Positions 61,726-62,786 of a stretch of DNA of 62,786 nucleotides are shown here, piece by piece (the stretch's first letter is position 1; each line of letters begins with the position of its first letter). This DNA is from Chlamydiales bacterium. GTDB lineage: Bacteria > Chlamydiota > Chlamydiia > Chlamydiales > JAAKFR01. The translations under genes and the position numbers were made by a program. The notes under the pieces are model-generated. The model was not told where the DNA came from. It saw only the letters and a list, made by a program, of their open reading frames with translations, and searched no databases. The stretch is from the NCBI GenBank assembly GCA_024233495.1, contig JACKPM010000007.1:1-62786 (forward strand), in the 5' to 3' direction.

Positions 61726-62713
61726 TGGCTCTAGCGAGGCGTTTCCCAAGCCACGCGTGCTGAAGCAGGCCGCGAGAGCCCAGTCCAGTGAAAAACCACA
61801 TCTTTTCTCCTACTTTTCCGATAAGCGGTTTGCGAGACGTTGAGCTAGCGCGCACTCCACTTCTGCATTCGATAATCTCTGCCTTTTCCAACATGGGGAA
61901 GAAGGGGGTGATTTTGGGGATCAGCTCTTGAGCTGTCTGCTCTTTATGCGCATTGAGATCTCCGAAGTTGTGCTCGTAGGTAGAGCCAATAGAGCAGGCT
62001 AGTCCGTTAGGGCTCATCACAATCTGCTTTTCTCCTACAAGACTCATGGGGAGGGGAGGTGTGCCTTGTGGCCATTTGAGCGTAAGAATTTGCCCCTTTA
62101 CTGGTGACATAGGAAGTGACTTTAGCTCGGGGAAGCCAAGGCTATTCGCCCCAAGGCAGACAATGATGCGGTCGCACTTATCCATATCTTGCCTGCTGAT
62201 TCCGCGAATTGTTTTGAAGACTACACCATGTGCAGTCACTGCGCGGAAAAGGCCTTGGAGATAGTGCTGTACATCCATGGTAAATCCCTCCTTGATATAG
62301 AGCGCGCCTCCCCCAACAGGTAGGTGCAGACCGTGAACGGCTTGAATAGAGGCTTCGCGAGGCCACCACTCAACACGGCGATCACTCACAGCAACGTCGA
62401 GGAATGCTTTTACCTGCTCTTCTGTGCTCGCAGGGCGTAAAATGCCTTTTGAGAGGACAATGGGGTGTTTTATTGATTGTGAGGCCATTGAGAGAAGGCG
62501 GTGTAGCTCAGCAAGGCAGGAGGCTCCTTTCCACGTTCGCGCTGCCTTTTTTCCCATATAAGGGTTGACGAGCCCTAGAGAGATTCCAGAGGGGCCGCTC
62601 CCAATAGGTTCAGGGTCATAGAGATCTATGCGCGCGCGGCCACGCGTGTAGCGAACAAGATGGGCTGTGACAGCAAGCCCAGCAAAGCCTGCTCCTAAAA
62701 CTGCGATTTTCAT
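61658..62713 (-). CDS. FAD-dependent oxidoreductase (DadA-like)
   Basis: A 351-residue flavoprotein of the DAO family. The N-terminal FAD site is IAVLGAGFAGLAVTAHLV (GxGxxG). SGISLGLVNPYMGKKAA recalls MnmC/DadA relatives; the C-terminal motif WFFTGLGSRGLLQHAWLGK closes the FAD site. In Chlamydia a gene called D-amino acid dehydrogenase lies beside mdh, matching this place. Substrate uncertain. ATG 62713 begins just before the dinucleotide fold; a longer reading to 62764 is less likely. Confidence 0.85.
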   Translation of the reverse strand: MKIAVLGAGFAGLAVTAHLVRYTRGRARIDLYDPEPIGSGPSGISLGLVNPYMGKKAARTWKGASCLAELHRLLSMASQSIKHPIVLSKGILRPASTEEQVKAFLDVAVSDRRVEWWPREASIQAVHGLHLPVGGGALYIKEGFTMDVQHYLQGLFRAVTAHGVVFKTIRGISRQDMDKCDRIIVCLGANSLGFPELKSLPMSPVKGQILTLKWPQGTPPLPMSLVGEKQIVMSPNGLACSIGSTYEHNFGDLNAHKEQTAQELIPKITPFFPMLEKAEIIECRSGVRASSTSRKPLIGKVGEKMWFFTGLGSRGLLQHAWLGKRLARAIISDDLEKHIPPEVLCTLPQQS

Positions 62714-62786
62714 GTGACAAACTATTTTTCTCTGAGTTTTCTCATAAAACAATGAAGAAGTCAATGCCTCTCATCTGGATGCTCCT

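Overview
The window reads as chromosome of a member of the order Chlamydiales outside the family Chlamydiaceae, that is, an environmental or amoeba-associated chlamydia. The evidence is the combination of a CPAF-type protease directly followed by ispH, a CopB/CopD-type type III secretion translocator operon with an LcrH chaperone, a methionine aminopeptidase with an N-terminal SEC-C zinc motif, an mdh gene next to a DadA-like oxidoreductase, and several proteins with the bilobed hydrophobic hairpin typical of inclusion membrane (Inc) proteins. A citrate synthase and an arginine succinyltransferase operon argue against Chlamydiaceae, which lack gltA. I cannot fix the family from sequence alone. 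There is one tRNA (Leu, anticodon UAG), no rRNA and no CRISPR.

Layout. 0.1-6.3 kb: a five-gene, translationally coupled operon for arginine breakdown by the succinyltransferase (AST) route, with an M20 peptidase where AstE would be expected. 6.3-15.6 kb: a coiled-coil membrane protein, map-truA-marC-marC, an adenylate kinase, a GGDEF protein, a fused ABC permease/substrate-binding protein and fumarase. 15.7-24.3 kb: SulP transporter, NhaD antiporter and a tripartite RND efflux operon. 24.4-30.0 kb: an F-box protein, CPAF, IspH, a metallo-beta-lactamase-fold hydrolase and a methyltransferase. 30.3-34.7 kb: the type III translocator operon. 34.8-47.6 kb: an accessory stretch full of short palindromic repeats, with a HIT-domain protein carrying an Inc-like hairpin, MTA/SAH nucleosidase, a CPBP protease, two tyrosine-rich secreted proteins, a phosphotransferase, an amino acid permease, a second F-box protein, small outer-membrane-like proteins and two pseudogenes, one of them a wrecked inositol oxygenase. 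46.4-53.3 kb: conserved core genes (exbBD, trmB, pgi, xerD, bioY). 53.2-58.8 kb: a likely effector island (J-domain protein with Inc-like hairpin, Fic protein, a protein with a CX4DRT lipid-phosphatase motif, and two paralogous Inc-like proteins). 58.8-62.8 kb: mdh, a eukaryotic-type citrate synthase, a membrane protein and a DadA-like oxidoreductase.

How it fits together. The AST operon would turn host arginine into glutamate and succinate, which fumarase, malate dehydrogenase and citrate synthase in the same window could carry through the TCA cycle. The T3SS translocator operon supplies the export pore through which the F-box, Fic, phosphatase-like and Inc-like proteins could reach the host.

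Two families of miniature inverted-repeat elements (about 162 and 165 bp, both apparently flanked by TA) are scattered from 15.5 to 55.4 kb. Twice their ends supply the stop codon of a neighbouring gene. A third, diverged element shares the core of the first family but has different terminal repeats. The strongest candidates for something new are the Inc-like hairpin fused to a HIT domain or a J domain, the CX4DRT protein, and the gene in the needle-tip position of the translocator operon.
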